Of a DNA stretch of 64,000 nucleotides, positions 1 to 12,884 are shown in pieces. A model generated the notes under the pieces. That model saw only the letters and a program-made list of their open reading frames with translations, did no database searches and was not told the origin of the DNA. Position numbers and translations under genes: made by a program. Each line of letters opens with the position of its first letter. The first letter of the stretch is position 1. Source of the stretch: Sialis fuliginosa (taxonomy: Eukaryota; Arthropoda; Insecta; Megaloptera; Sialidae); the NCBI GenBank assembly GCA_961205875.1, contig OY540813.1:26259001-26323000 (forward strand). Direction: 5' to 3'.

Positions 1-162
1 ACACCATTATCACTGTTCTACATGCATAAATACATATAAACTTCCCCTTTACCTATTATTTGATGTGGTGGAAGTGTGGAAAATGTTTTTCATTAATGAG
101 AGTTTGTTTGCTTATGTTCTATTAATTCTCTGGTTTTTAACCTTATTTTTCCGTTTTCGGCA

Positions 163-633
163 TAGGGGAAAGTGTCTAAAATGATCCCTCGAGGTAAAAT
201 TATCCCATGTTGTTTTGTAATTAGTACTAGCCACATCTATTCCAATTATTTACAAACGTTCCTTTTACAATGTTTTTAGTTTTTATTCTATTCGACATGA
301 CGTAATAGGCACATTCCTATATTTTTATCGCTCAGTTTTTTTAGTTAGTTTGATGGCTCTTTTATATGTGTGTTTGGATACAATTCAATAATGTTTTAGT
401 GGTTGTTTTTGTTTGTGCATCACTATTTTAATAGATAATCAAAAACACATGAGAGCGAATAGTCTATTATTTCTCTTTTTTAATTTTTATTTTTACGATT
501 CAGTTTAGCAAATATTAATTTTATTATTTTTGCCTTGTTGCCAGTTTGTGAAAAATGATCCCGAGGGATAACCTGGCTATATAAATTACAAATATGCGTT
601 AAAATGAACCCCCATTTTAGACACACCACCCTA
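163..633. repeat. Short inverted-repeat element with TAGGG ends
   Basis: The left end reads TAGGGGAAAGTGTCTAAAATG and the reverse complement of the right end reads TAGGGTGGTGTGTCTAAAAT, giving an imperfect terminal inverted repeat of about 21 bp. Two internal segments near 185 and 555 share an AAAATGATCCC core next to CGAGG. No matching target duplication is visible at the borders. The ends resemble the TAGGGTG ends of the two larger palindromes that follow, so a related non-autonomous hAT-like element is plausible. It has no coding capacity. Confidence 0.45.
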
Positions 634-765
634 CTTGTGGTTTCAGCCGTAACGTATCTTCTACTACATAAACACATGGATATAAATATAAAGATAGGAT
701 GAGAAGTTACTTCTGTACTTGTCAGGACAAGATTTAAAAAAATAGTAGGACAGGGTTAGTTAGTC

Positions 766-1722
766 TAGGGTGGAGTGAAAAAATGTTTTTTTGGAATCTT
801 CGAAACGCTATATGCGCAAAATGTGCATTTGTATAACCTTAAAACACCTACCGAAGGAATGTGTAATTGGATATCATCCTGAGGTTCCTAAATGATTTTC
901 TTTATTAGAAAAAAACATAAATTTTTGGGCATTATATCTCGGTAACGGGGTAAGATATTTGAATGCGCAATAGTTTAAATTAAAGAGACATTTAGTACCT
1001 TTAAAATGATATATAACAGTCAAACATTTATTATAGTTAATCGTTTGAAAAATGCTCTCAAAATAATATTATTTTTATTAAAAAACTAAAAAATAAACAT
1101 CATTTAAAAAAAATGATTAACTATAAAAAAAAATTACAGTTACATATTATTTTAAAAACACTGGATTGCTCTTTAATTTAAATTATTGCGCATTCAAATA
1201 TCTTTCCCCGTTACCGAGATATTATACTCTAAATTCTGTTAATTTAATGAAATTAAGGTGTTATATCTCGGTAACGGGGAAAGATATTTGAATGCGCAAT
1301 AATTTAAATTAAAGAGCAATCCAGTGTCTTTAAAATAATATGTAACTGTAATTTTTTCTTATAGTTAATCATTTTTTGTTAAATGATGTTTTTTTTTGTT
1401 TTTTTTTTTTATAAAAATAATCTTATTTTGAGAGCATTTTTCAAACGATTAACTATAATAAATGTTTGACTGTTATATATCATTTTAAAGGTACTGAATG
1501 TCTCTTTAATTTAAACTATTGCGCATTCAAATATATTACCCCGTTACCGAGATATAATGCCCAAAAATTTATGTTTTTTTCTAATAAAGAAAATCATTTA
1601 GGAACCTCAGGATGATATCCAATTACAAATTCCTTCCTAGGTGTTTTAAGGATATACAAATGCACATTTTGCGCATATAGCGTTTCGAAGATTCCAAAAA
1701 AACATTTTTTCACTCCACCCTA
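766..1722. mobile_element. Foldback palindrome with doubly nested inverted repeats
   Basis: The arms run about 766-1225 and 1263-1722, with a loop of roughly 37 nt; they match at about 96 percent by eye. Both outer ends read TAGGGTGGAGTGAAAAAATG. Each arm is itself an imperfect palindrome: the block TATCTCGGTAACGGGG followed by AAGATATTTGAATGCGCAAT occurs four times in alternating orientation (near 946, 1190-1225, 1264 and 1515-1552). I see no clear 8-bp target duplication (flanks AGTTAGTC and CTAAATAC). It carries no protein. It is probably a non-autonomous foldback DNA element; the TAGGG ends suggest hAT, but that class is inferred. Confidence 0.8.
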
Positions 1723-1760
1723 CTAAATACATATGTAGCTTGTGAGTTAGGTATAACACA

Positions 1761-3297
1761 TAGTCCTCGGTCCCGGTTTTAAATTTTGAAATAAAAAATA
1801 CTCCTCTGAAACTTCATGAGTGGATTCATTTTGGCGTAACCTACAACTGCGTCAAACATTTCAATTTAACGATAGTTATAGGAAATTTACGAATAAACTT
1901 TTCTTTTTTACTTGAATTACAAGATTTTATAATGCAAACATCGGGAAATATGTTGACTAGGGTGTTTCGTTTGAAACGAATATTTTTTTTTTCCTCCGAC
2001 ACTGTGAAATATTGTTCTCAACACTGAAAAAAAAATTCCCTGAAAATTTGAGCCCTTAATTTTAATTTAAAGTACTTCCTTTTTTATTTTGAATTTTTCC
2101 CATTTAAAATACATGTATTTTAAACCACGTTTTTTTTAAATTTCTATATCTTGGCTGGATTTTAAACTATTATGTTGATAAGCATTGATATTTGTAGTAT
2201 ATTTAACGCTCTTTTGAAGACCTTAGGACAATTTCAACCCAACTTATTTCATATTATTTTTATTAGCCCTGTTAGTCATTTTTTTAATTTTTTTCACATA
2301 TTTTTGAAAATATTGAGAAAATGGCTTGTCTGGCTGAAAAAATGTAGAGACAAAAATTGTAGGAAATCAAATTTTCTACAAAAATGATGTCTATAAATAT
2401 GTCGCTCGAATGCATAGTTTCGGAAATATGAACAGTTGAATATTTGAAAATCAAAAAAATATTAATTTTTTTCTTTCCTATTATTGTTGAAATTTTTCTC
2501 TTATAATTTTCTCACGACATTTCTCTACAGGCCTAAAGTGAATTTAAGACAGTAAAACTCAAAAAAATTAATATTTTTTTTATTTTCAAATATTCAACTG
2601 TTCATATTTCCGAAACTATGCATTCGAGCGACATATTTATAGACATCATTTTTGTAGAAAATTTGATTTCCTACAATTTTTGTCTCTACATTTTTTCAGC
2701 CAGACAAGCCATTTTCTCAATATTTTCAAAAATATGTGAAAAAAATTAAAAAAATGACTAACAGGGCTAATAAAAATAATATGAAATAAGTTGGGTTGAA
2801 ATTGTCCTAAGGTCTTCAAAAGAGCGTTAAATATACTACAAATATCAATGCTTATCAACATAATAGTTTAAAATCCAGCCAAGATATAGAAATTTAAAAA
2901 AAACGTGGTTTAAAATACATGTATTTTAAATGGGAAAAATTCAAAATAAAAAAGGAAGTACTTTAAATTAAAATTAAGGGCTCAAATTTTCAGGGAATTT
3001 TTTTTTCAGTGTTGAGAACAATATTTCACAGTGTCGGAGGAAAAAAAAAAATATTCGTTTCAAACGAAACACCCTAATGTTGACCTACAAAAATATGTTA
3101 TGGTTATACTGGCCTACAAAAATCAAGGGTCTTTTGCCACTCCCTAAACATGTTTGACACATGCCACATCAAAAACGCCTCAATTTTCAGAATTTTCGAA
3201 GATAAAAAAGTTATAGGTTACGCAAAAAATGAGTCCACTCACGAAGTTTCAGAGGAGTATTTTTTTTTTCAAAATTTGAAGTCGGGACCGAGGACTA
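1761..3297. mobile_element. Older inverted-repeat element hosting the 1.1-kb foldback
   Basis: The left arm (1761 to about 1844) and the right arm (about 3212-3297) are inverted copies about 85 bp long, roughly 88 percent identical, both beginning TAGTCCTCGGTCCCG. The sequences between these arms and the inner foldback (1845-1949 and 3085-3211) do not match each other, so the outer pair is not simply an extension of the inner palindrome. A TA lies at each border, which could be a TA target duplication. The class is not recognised. Confidence 0.6.
1958..3076. mobile_element. hAT-like foldback element with exact 8-bp target duplication
   Basis: This is a near-perfect palindrome with arms 1958-2471 and 2561-3076 and a loop of about 89 nt. 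The termini read TAGGGTGTTTCGTTTGAAAC. The 8 bases ATGTTGAC at 1950-1957 are repeated exactly at 3077-3084. An 8-bp duplication plus YAGGG termini is the signature of the hAT superfamily. Identical 71-residue frames on the two strands (2172-2387 and 2646-2861) show that the arms match over at least 216 bp; they are mirror images, not genes. The high arm identity suggests a young element or gene conversion between arms. There is no transposase, so it must be mobilised in trans. Confidence 0.85.
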
Positions 3298-4493
3298 ACA
3301 TTAGGAGTACGTTTAATTTTAATATTTTTAATTTTGTTTGATTAATATTTCTTATTTATTTAATTCAAAAAACCTGCTCATTTCATAGATGTAGTATATA
3401 AATTACAAATATGATCATTAAATATGCTAGTGGAAATATATCTATACCGTTTGGATATAAATGTAAACGTTAACACGTGGACGTTTTGCTGAATGCACAC
3501 ATTTCTATAAGGTATATGATACTTTGCACGTATATGTATTTTCTTTTGTATTATTTTACTTTACATATATCACTTTTATGTGAAAATAAATGTAAGCAAA
3601 TGCGGAAATAATTATGACGTACTAGTAATTTCCTACGGTATCACCCTCGTGTATTTTATGTAAAATCAGTGAAAGCCCGTGCAAAAGACTTAACTAACTC
3701 GTCTTGTTTCATGTGGCGCCCTTTTAAGTGTATATATTGATGCATATATTTTTGTCACTTGGAAATGTCATTCAACTTAATACAGTAGCTTTAATATTTA
3801 CACAATACAATAGTCAATAATAAAATACTGACAGATATTAAATATTGAACTCATAAAATACGCTTCATATAAATTTCAAATGAAGATAAATATTAAACTG
3901 AAATAAAAACAAATATTAACACGAGCGTATAATTTTTCACGTGAGCAAAAGTACCGAAGTACATAATTTAGTCTAACAAAAAGGTGGAACATTGAAACCA
4001 TCTCATGTATCATTAATATATCCCGCTGGAAAAAGGACAACAATTTACCTTGACCCCGTGACCATAAAACAAGTCCCAGAAGTCCAATTTGCAGTTGACT
4101 TGTAGAGCTGGCTAGCAATTAATACGATTAGGTAAATTGTCTCACCCTATCCGGACAAGCGGGTGCGCCCCGAATGCGCGAGAGTTCTCGAGTTTGTGTC
4201 ATTGACCGCATGCTGTTAATTAACGGATATAAATTATATATACAAAAGGTTTTCAATCATTAATATGGCTTGATTACATTAAGATTTTCTAAATTAAAAT
4301 AACAGACTAATTATTAATAGGCATGATGCCAGTAACAAAGTATCACTGAAATTATGATTTTAAATAATGAAATAAATTAAAAAGATTCTAAAAAATGTAT
4401 TTATTTTAATATTAAAAGCGAGATTAATATGATTTTTGTTAAAAAAAACGTAAAATACAGCAATCCGTTAGATACAACACCAGTCAGAGTGGA
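3298..4493. other. No gene recognised
   Basis: AT-rich sequence with no convincing frame, RNA gene or terminal repeat. A small GC-richer patch at 4145-4200 shows no recognisable feature. Confidence 0.5.
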
Positions 4494-4679
4494 TGACGTC
4501 ACGGCTACGTAAACGTCATTTTTGTTTCATTAATATCTGCACTGTTTATAAATTATTTTGTGTTTTTAAATTATCAATTTGCTCAGTTTTGTGATACCAA
4601 AAGTAAAACCGAGAAACGTTAGCGATGGAACAAGGATTTATTATAGTTGACAAGGAGTGTTTACAAAGGCGTGACGTCA
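4494..4679. repeat. Inverted repeat ending in two TGACGTCA (CRE) palindromes
   Basis: TGACGTCA occurs at 4494-4501 and 4672-4679. Each is followed inward by matching sequence: TGACGTCACGGCTACGTAAAC on the left, and TGACGTCACGCCTTTGTAAAC as the reverse complement of the right. The inverted match is about 21 bp. TGACGTCA is the consensus CREB/ATF site, so this may be a small MITE with CRE-containing ends or a regulatory module; the sequence alone does not decide. Confidence 0.4.
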
Positions 4680-7600
4680 AAAATGCGCCATGACACTTGC
4701 GAGCGTTTTGGCGTCAAATTCAAAATTAGTTTTAAAAGGGTCAATTTTTGTGATTAAACCTTTATTTTCTGCAGAAATAAGCATTTTTTGGAAATAAAAG
4801 ACACGTAAGATCATTATAAAATAGTTTTTTTTTAAATTAGGCATCATATGCCTATTGTATTAATATATTACAAAACATTTAAATAAATTCCCGTTTCTTG
4901 TACCTATATTTTTTATTTTGCTTCCTTGAGATAACCAAAAAGTAGGAGAAAGCTACTATATGAAAATTTCTGAAAGTAAAAAAAATGGATTCTAATTTTC
5001 TTAATAAAAATCATTAAAATCGGGTGAATGTAGGGGAGGTAATTTTTTTTTTAATGTCTCGATTGCATGTTACCTTATATTTATACAGACTCTTTTTAGT
5101 AGAATATTAATTTTTCTATAAAATATTCTCGATGATAATATTTCTGCTAAAATGTATGTTTGATTTAGCGTATGAATTATATTATCTTATCTGAAAATAA
5201 AATCGGGTGGAATAGGGCTAATATGTAATAGTCGGATTTCAAAAAACTTAATTTCCAGCTTTACAGAATTTAGTACGAGGAGGCATTTTATCATCACTTT
5301 GAAGACGTAATAGGTTAAATAAAAAATTTCGCTTTTTTTGAAAATACCTCTGAAATCGAAATCTGACATGGTAATAACAAAGTTTCTACCAATTTGACGT
5401 GGAACTACCTGTATTTCATTAGAAAACTGTAATATATTGTTAAAAACAAGTGTGTTCACCCTATATCAATGGTTTATTACTGTTACGTTAGTATTGCATA
5501 AATTGGATAAAATATTCTACCCTCTCGAGTAAAATTGTAAAACAGTTTAATTAATATACTGATGATCATAATTACTATCAACAACACTCTTTTTGAAAAT
5601 TGAACATTAAACAAAAATCATAAAAAATCCAGTAATTTTTATTTAATTCTCTATTTCTAAATTGTAATTTTAAACACATCAAAGAAAGTTTGATATATCT
5701 TTTTTTTGCTTTGAAAAAACAAACCCACTAACGAGATAATATAATAATATTTTCTTCATTCAAAATATTAGTTACCCTAGTCTTCATGAGTTAACTGGAA
5801 TAAAGTTGTTTGAAATGTTCCTAGGGAATTTCAAGTGATGGTTAGAAATTCGCGTAGATGTCTCACGTTTAATGTAATGATGTTACACATATATTGGAAA
5901 GTAACATTTCAACGCATTGTTTAAAGTAAACGTCATACATTTTCGTTGAATTTTGTTTATTGAGCGTGATTTTAAATATAGCGAAGATAAAGTGCAGAAT
6001 CTCATGTTTCTTTGCAGATCCTGCAAATACATATTAAAAAAATATTCACATAAACTATATGGAAACAATAAATAATCAGTATTCAAGTATTTATAATCAT
6101 ACCATGTTGGGAAGTTGATTGTGTGGACCTAAAGGGTCTCGCCCCAACCCAGGGCTTGTTTTTCTATTTACTTCTGGTCATGACAAAGCAGACTTCTACA
6201 AAAACACGTGCTGTATAGTACCTACTGAATATAATACATTTTATTTATAACCAATCAATTTTTATGAATACACAAAGTAGAAGGAAATAAATTGACTTCC
6301 TGAATTTACATGGAATGATGTTGCAAACAGCATCTTGTTTCTAGTGTTGCAACTTTAATGCAATTTCAACAACAGCGTCTATAAAATTGATACGCGCTCG
6401 AGGAAAACATCGATCAAGTAGCCCTTGACGAGTTCGTGAGAGATGGGTGTGCTTGGGTACCAATAAAGTAATTATTGAGGAATTGGGTCGCTCATGTGAA
6501 AGATCAACTCGTTACTTATTCATGCTCGTAAACAGTGTTATCAAATTTTTATACAGTATCACATCCTGCTCACGGTTTTTTTTGCATAAACGTCAATCGA
6601 TATTAGATTATGAAGAGTTTGTGACGCGTATAAGGTGAAATTTTCGTTGCAATATATGAAATATTTAGGGTTGCACACCGAGACGAGATTGGCTTGTATT
6701 TTGACGAATATTTCGAGATGAAACTGAGAATTATCAACTTTATTTATAAGTTTATTAGTTAAGGTATTGTCTATAATTACTATTTAAACCAAGGATGCAA
6801 ACCGAACCAAACCGTATTTTTTGAAACAAAACCAAAACCGAACCGACAGTAAAAAACTGAAATGTATTCGGAAAATGTATAGGAGTCATTTTGAATATTT
6901 ATCTTAAAGTTTCTAGTATACCTATACACACGAAATATTTTTGATAAGACATAGGTAAAGTTGGACGGATGGACGACAAAGTGAAATGGTCTAGCTAGAC
7001 TTACGCATTGTTTAAGAAAATGGTTGAAAAATAACAACGTAAATATACATATATACATTTTTTTAATATTAATATTAATTTTTATGGGTACATATAAAAA
7101 GCTCTTTTAAGAATAAAATGAATAATGATTGTAGTTTTCGTTTCATTAAAAACTCCATTTCTTAAATAAACATAAAAGAAAAATAAACAAAAATATTTAT
7201 TCACATTGATTCATTTCTAATGATTGTTAAATATTATTTTTGGTAGCAAGAAAAATATTGAATTCTTACATTATTTTCAGATATTGATATTAACATTGCA
7301 AATTAATGTTTACTCTTACTTTTTAGTATTGACAAAAGCTACTATATTACTACTTTAAAAACTTACATTTTTAGCATTAGAAAAAAACTGTATATTGACA
7401 ACCAGGCTGGCATATTTCATACTAAAAATATATAAAGAATATAATAAAAATAATAATAAAATCTAGCATTTGCGAGTTACCAAATCATTTATAAATTTTT
7501 TATTCACCAAAATTTAAGCACATCACAGTTTCAACTCAAGTACAAATGACACCATTAATATAAAAAGTTAAATTTTACTGAATGAAGCGATAACATATTA

Positions 7601-9619
7601 AAAACGATTATAAAAACATACCCCCATTAAAAATATAAAAAGGCCACAAAGAAAACTTTTCACATACTTTATCAAACCACCTCCACCTTCATCTACTTTC
7701 AAAACCGCTGGTTTTCAATATAAACTAAAGTGATAACATGTTGATGTATTGATTGTAGTAAAATATACGACCCTTATGAAAAATGTGTATGCATCATGTG
7801 TTCCATCATCAACAACGCCTAAAAATAGAAACTGGAAAGATGCCGGAGTCGAGAGAAATGGCTTTGTATGTATGTATATACATATGTGTTTATGTGTATA
7901 CAAGTATATACAAACTACATTTATCTTGATGAAGTATTTACATTGTAATTACTTATGTACTAAATATGTGATGAACAAAAACGGATATTTCATTAATATT
8001 AAGTGGAGCCAACTCAGCTGCTCTTAAGATGAATGAAATTTAAATACTTGAGAACAAACGTTATTGTATTGGCCTCTTATGCCGGTTTTATAAAGAAACT
8101 GAATAACATTTGTTAGCCTGCAAGCACTTTGAACGCTATATTAAGTATATGATATTTTGGAATTTAGAACAGTGGTAATTCAATTTAGTGAAGCACAGTT
8201 GATGACCGTACAATATATTTTTTATAAATATATAACCACTGTTTTTATACCATTGTGTTATGAGCTGCACGTGTTATGTATAGCCACGCGCTAGGGTTAT
8301 TAAGCAGCAATTTGTCATGTCATTTCAATGATATTTTGTTTCTCAAGCGCGAGCAAAAATACAGACTAGCATATAATTATCGGTTATATAACTGTGCATC
8401 GAGAAATGACAAATTAGAATGAATTAGTGATCTTAGAAGTAACTATTGACCGACGAGTATATTTTTTTACATACAATAAATTAAGGGTATTTTCGTAAAA
8501 CTTGTGCTATTCATTTTGTACCTTAGCAGCATCTTTAGCTCCCTGACCAACACCCGAATTTACACTAAAGTATTTAGTTGTTCATTGTAGCAATTAGGTA
8601 GCAACAATTGTTTTTTTACAGCGCATGTACTTAATATTTATTTTCACGAACTGTCATATAAATTTGATACCTTGCTCAAAGTGCTAGCATTTTTTATACA
8701 AATTATGTTAAAAAATAACTCATTTTAAATCATGCCACTCAAACTCTTCATACATATTCATACATATTAAAAATCCACTTACTCTGCATAAAAAGTCAAG
8801 TGCAAATTTTCATGAAAGAATATTGATCAATAAAAAAACTAATTGACAAATAAAAAAATCTCAATTGAAACCGTCTGCAGTGACAGTGTGGAAAAATCTC
8901 ACATGGAATTCTCTCAATGTCTAAAAATAATACGTACCAATTGAATTATATATCTATTAGTGGGCAGGACATTTTTGTCGGCATTTGCCATTCGGGGTGC
9001 CGCTGAGGACCTCACCACGTGCTTAATCAAGTGGATTCCTATGTGATTAATATTCCATACGCGAAAAGGTAAGCTGCGCCGGGAACATATATATTATATA
9101 TTGATTTATATGATGAACTCCAAATCGTAAGTTCATATATATCATAAGGACTTTTACGGAAGAATGAGCATTTCATTGAGTTCTTTGAGCTTGTATTTTT
9201 TTGTTTTTAAAATGAATTATAAGTCTCGTATAGACATGTTTTAATGTTTTATTTTATATATATATTATTTATGTTCGTATATTTTATTATATGTATGGAA
9301 TAATAAACTCACATTTTTGCGGTTCATGTTGTGTCATGGTTTTTATTACATTTATGTTATAAAATATCGACAGTGAATATCTTATACTGCATATTGGTTT
9401 TATTTTTTGAGAAAGCAAAGTACATTGTGCAAGTTTTCGCATTCATGTATTTTAGTTTGTATGTTATTGTTATCGTTTGATTTATTTTTCTTACAAAATG
9501 TGAATAGAAATTATTCCATCAGAAATACACTATCATACTCATATAATAAAGCTGTACATTTATTACGTATGTGCTTAGCGTGATGAGTAGTGAGGAGTGA
9601 TGGTGAGTCTGATAATACA
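4680..9619. other. Anonymous AT-rich DNA with possible transposon ends
   Basis: No gene recognised. Possible fragments: CACCCTAT at 5457-5464, a TAGGGTG end in reverse, weakly paired with ATCGGGTGAATG near 5019; an AGGGTTGCACACCGAGACGAG end near 6667, whose motif family recurs near 42200-42330; and an AACCGAACC-rich patch at 6788-6850. Poly TATG runs lie near 7866-7915. Confidence 0.4.
8170..8241. repeat. 72-bp mini hairpin with CAGTGGT ends
   Basis: It begins CAGTGGTAATTCAATT and its right end, reverse-complemented, begins CAGTGGTTATATATT. A similar 62-bp hairpin lies at 24614-24675. The two may be tiny MITEs of one family. No target duplication is evident. Confidence 0.4.
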
Positions 9620-9621
9620 TA

Positions 9622-10370
9622 CAGTCGGAACTCGTTTATTTTAAACCTTCTGAATCATATGACGCGCGTTTATTTAAAGTCGAGAGGGGCTCCCACCAAT
9701 TTATGTGTAGATCCTTGACCAATCAGCGTTGGCGCGGGAATTGACATCACCACGAATATTTATTTAAATGTTATAAATGTATAATAGAATATCAAATACA
9801 AGAAATCCTTTATTTATTCTTGTCTTCGTATTTTTTGATATTTTAACAACATATACAATCAAAGAAGTACAAATTCGACATTGCAAAATCATGAAAAAGC
9901 TATAACAGACAATTTTATCTATTCGGGAAGTGTCATTTTTACTATTCTTAAGTTGGCAATACGTTCTGAGATGTCAAACATTTGAATACATCTTCGTGGT
10001 GACTTGAAATCCCACGCCAACGCCGCTGATTGGCCAAGGAGCTATAGAGACTATGTAAGTATGTAAACCTTGGTATTTAATATTTATCGTTAATAGTTAG
10101 TCGTGATAGTGAAATAATTTTACTTTACTTTTAATTTTGAATATGAGCAAGGTGACGAGTGACGAAGGTGATAAGTATCTCTAATTAATTCTACAAAAAT
10201 TTCAAAAATATGTTCGTTTACGCCATTAACATCTATGTCTATGGTTTACGCCATGACTCGAGAATGGTGGGAGGTGAAGGAGGAGAAAAAATTTACAATA
10301 AACGAAAGTCGGCATTTACGATAAACGAGAGTTGAAAATAAACGAGCGTTACAATAATGAGTCCCGACTG
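9622..10370. mobile_element. pogo/Tigger-like MITE, TA target duplication
   Basis: The left end CAGTCGGAACTCGTTTATTT and the right end, reverse-complemented as CAGTCGGGACTCATTATT, are flanked by TA at 9620-9621 and 10371-10372. CAGTCG ends and a TA duplication fit the pogo/Tigger branch of Tc1/mariner. Inside the right end the motif CTCGTTTAT recurs three times with small changes. A second inner inverted pair lies at about 9711-9757 and 9992-10045, with CCAATCAGCG cores. No transposase is visible. Confidence 0.75.
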
Positions 10371-12624
10371 TATATGTATCACATTACAATTCACTCAAGC
10401 TCATTTTTTTTAATTAAAAATTCCAATTTAGAAATGAAAATTATAAGGTAGATGAACGATATTGTGAAGTGGGTGAAGAGGGTCGAGGGTTCACAAGGTG
10501 TGAGAATTAAATAACAAAATTCGTGTTTTCCACCACAAAACACCTATAAATGAAAAATTAAAAATATCATGATATTACCCTCCCAAAATGAAGTAAGTTT
10601 TGTTAGAAAATTTTTTGTATTTAGCATAATTTTCGAAATAAAAATTCGTAACGTTTTATTATTATTAAACATCCTGTGTCCAAGATAAGCGTGAACTGCA
10701 TGGAGATTTCCTAAACGGTAAGAGATACAGATTCGGTTAAATGAAATGAATTTGTAAGGAAGGGGTGAGTAATTCTACATCAAATTTTTTTAAATAATTC
10801 TATATGGTTTAGGCAGTATAACCAAAAATCTGAAAATTCGGAAATTCTTTATAACTTTTTTGTCAAAGTAGATAGGTACTTTTTATTGCCGGTTTCTTTT
10901 TTGTGTAGAGTTGATTGGTATATTTAGAATTTTTATATTACTTTTAGTTTCGAAGTTAGAAGCCTTTACTTGAGTTATTCTTATGGGCCACTAAGTTGGC
11001 TATAGCATATTTGAACGTGTTTTTTACTCTACTTTACAACGATATGTAATATGTAACTTGTCATATTTATGTAGTATCGAAAAAAGTAAGAACATTTTTT
11101 GTAATAGTTAATTGTTATTTTAATTGTTGTTATTGTGATTTTTGTTTTTCAGGACCTACTTAAATATTTGTAATAAAATACATAATAAATATAATTAATA
11201 TGTAGTACTTCGACATATTTTCGAAAATAAATATAACTTAGTTTGAATGTCGTACTCGATTGTACTCGAATTACCCGCAAAACGGCACTGACTTCGTTCG
11301 GAAAATTAACTTTTTGAATCCTTTAAAAAAATTTCCCATCATTCTTGAATAGTTAAACCAATAAAAAAGAGGTCAATTTTTTTTACAAAGTAGTACCACC
11401 CCTTAATAAATGTTTTATTTGTCAGTCTTGAGTCTTGATATCGAGATACTTCATTAAACCCATAAATATTATTTTTCACACTACAAAATAAAAAAAAAGA
11501 TAATATAATAAAATAGATTGTTAGCATTTCGTATGTACTAGTTTACTACATATAGAGAGTACTTAAAAATTATTGTACGGGTTATGCAGTAAAATATCCT
11601 CCATAAAAGATCTGGTAATTTATTTAATTACTGAAACCGTATATTTTAAGCGGGCGCGTTGTTAACTTTTAAGTTAATTATATGAAGAGAAGGTAGTGGA
11701 AATAACTACCACACAATTAAAACTTCAATCCTCATACACCGACAAATTATCAGCTATTTTGTGGTTAGTTTAAATATGTTTTAATTATAGAGTACCTACA
11801 TGTTTGAACATAAAAGTTTTTCTTGTATGTTGAAAGGTTTAATATTTGTGACGTGAAAATAAAAAATCTCGGTAATAAGTTTAGTATAGGTTTTCTGTAA
11901 ATGTTTATAATTAAAAATTTTATGTTTAATAAAATAAATTTTAAGAGAAAATATTATTTTTCCTTTAGACGATTCTTTGAAATATAATACCTATCCATGG
12001 TTTCTTCGTTAAACTAAGAATATAAAAAATGTTTCAAGTGTAAGTTTTTTTATGTCGAATGTACACTGATAGAGTAATCATATTTAAAAACAAAAAGCAA
12101 AATAATAAATGCAACATATATTTATTTAAAAAAAAAATTGATTTGTGTGAATCGAGTATAGTTTTTAAGTTTAATTGATTATTAAGTTTTGATAAAAGAT
12201 TTCGAGATCTTTTTTTTAGATTTTTCTTACCATTACGTTTTTTGAAAATTTATTAAACAATAATTTTAATAACAACAAAACGTTTACATATTTAAATTTA
12301 TTAAATTCCCTGCTTTCTTTTAATATCCCATTCGCGGGAATTGAATAAAATAAATTTATTTTGTAATTTTCCCCCCTTCAAAAGCACCATAAGAACTTAA
12401 AAATTTCTGTGTATAATATTGAACCACCATTTTCAATAGTTTTAGTCAAAAGGTTTAGTAACTCTGTTACAGACAGACAAACAGACACAGTGTTAATTCC
12501 ATGAGTATTTCTTTTTCCGATTTAGGTACGGAATACTAAATATTAAGTAAAAATAAAAAAATATATATTTTAAAATAAAAATTCATTTCATTATGCTAAT
12601 ATTTTGTAATTTGTTCCATCGTAA
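10371..12624. other. No gene recognised
   Basis: AT-rich sequence. Near 10669 an ACATCCTGTGTCC motif resembles ends of dispersed insect repeats. Near 12470-12540 a GACA run is followed by CCGATTTAGGTACGGAA, a pattern I associate with dispersed insect repeats. Confidence 0.4.
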
Positions 12625-12880
12625 CTATATGGCAGCTTATATCCTTCTGGACATGCTCTCTGCGTACTTCAAACAATTTTCTTTCATCTTCTCATCCCTG
12701 TGCGATACAGCAATTAATCTCTAGATTAATTGCTGTTTGTTGGTCACCATTTTCCTGGGAATTCCACGCTTCGCGAACTCCCAAAGATTTTTGAAGTCCG
12801 GAAAATGTCTAAACCAATACAAAGTTTTTATTTTTTATCCTCCAAGAATTTAGTGATCTTGTAGTCACAACAGTTATCCG
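12625..12880 (-). pseudogene. Tc1-like transposase, C-terminal fragment
   Basis: Read on the minus strand, this resembles the last third of Tc1 transposase. A DNC..K.TKFLEDK segment (the DNAP..H region with the second catalytic Asp) is followed, after a one-base frame change, by FPDFKNLWEFAKRGIPRK, the counterpart of SPDLNPIENLW. It ends with HRDEKMKENCLKYAESMSRR, the counterpart of the conserved C-terminal ESM.RR block. At least two in-frame stops and one frameshift break it. The DDE motif upstream and any terminal repeats are missing, so it is a dead fragment of a Tc1 element. A 28-bp palindrome at 12708-12735 falls in the coding part. Confidence 0.8.
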
Positions 12881-12884
12881 ATAC

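Noticed and set aside
2172-2861. Two identical 71-codon frames on opposite strands
   Set aside because: They are the two arms of the 1.1-kb palindrome read outward; hydrophobic AT-rich translation with no domain.
5018-5461. Possible TAGGGTG-type inverted element
   Set aside because: The end similarity is limited to about 10 bases and neither border nor target duplication could be fixed.
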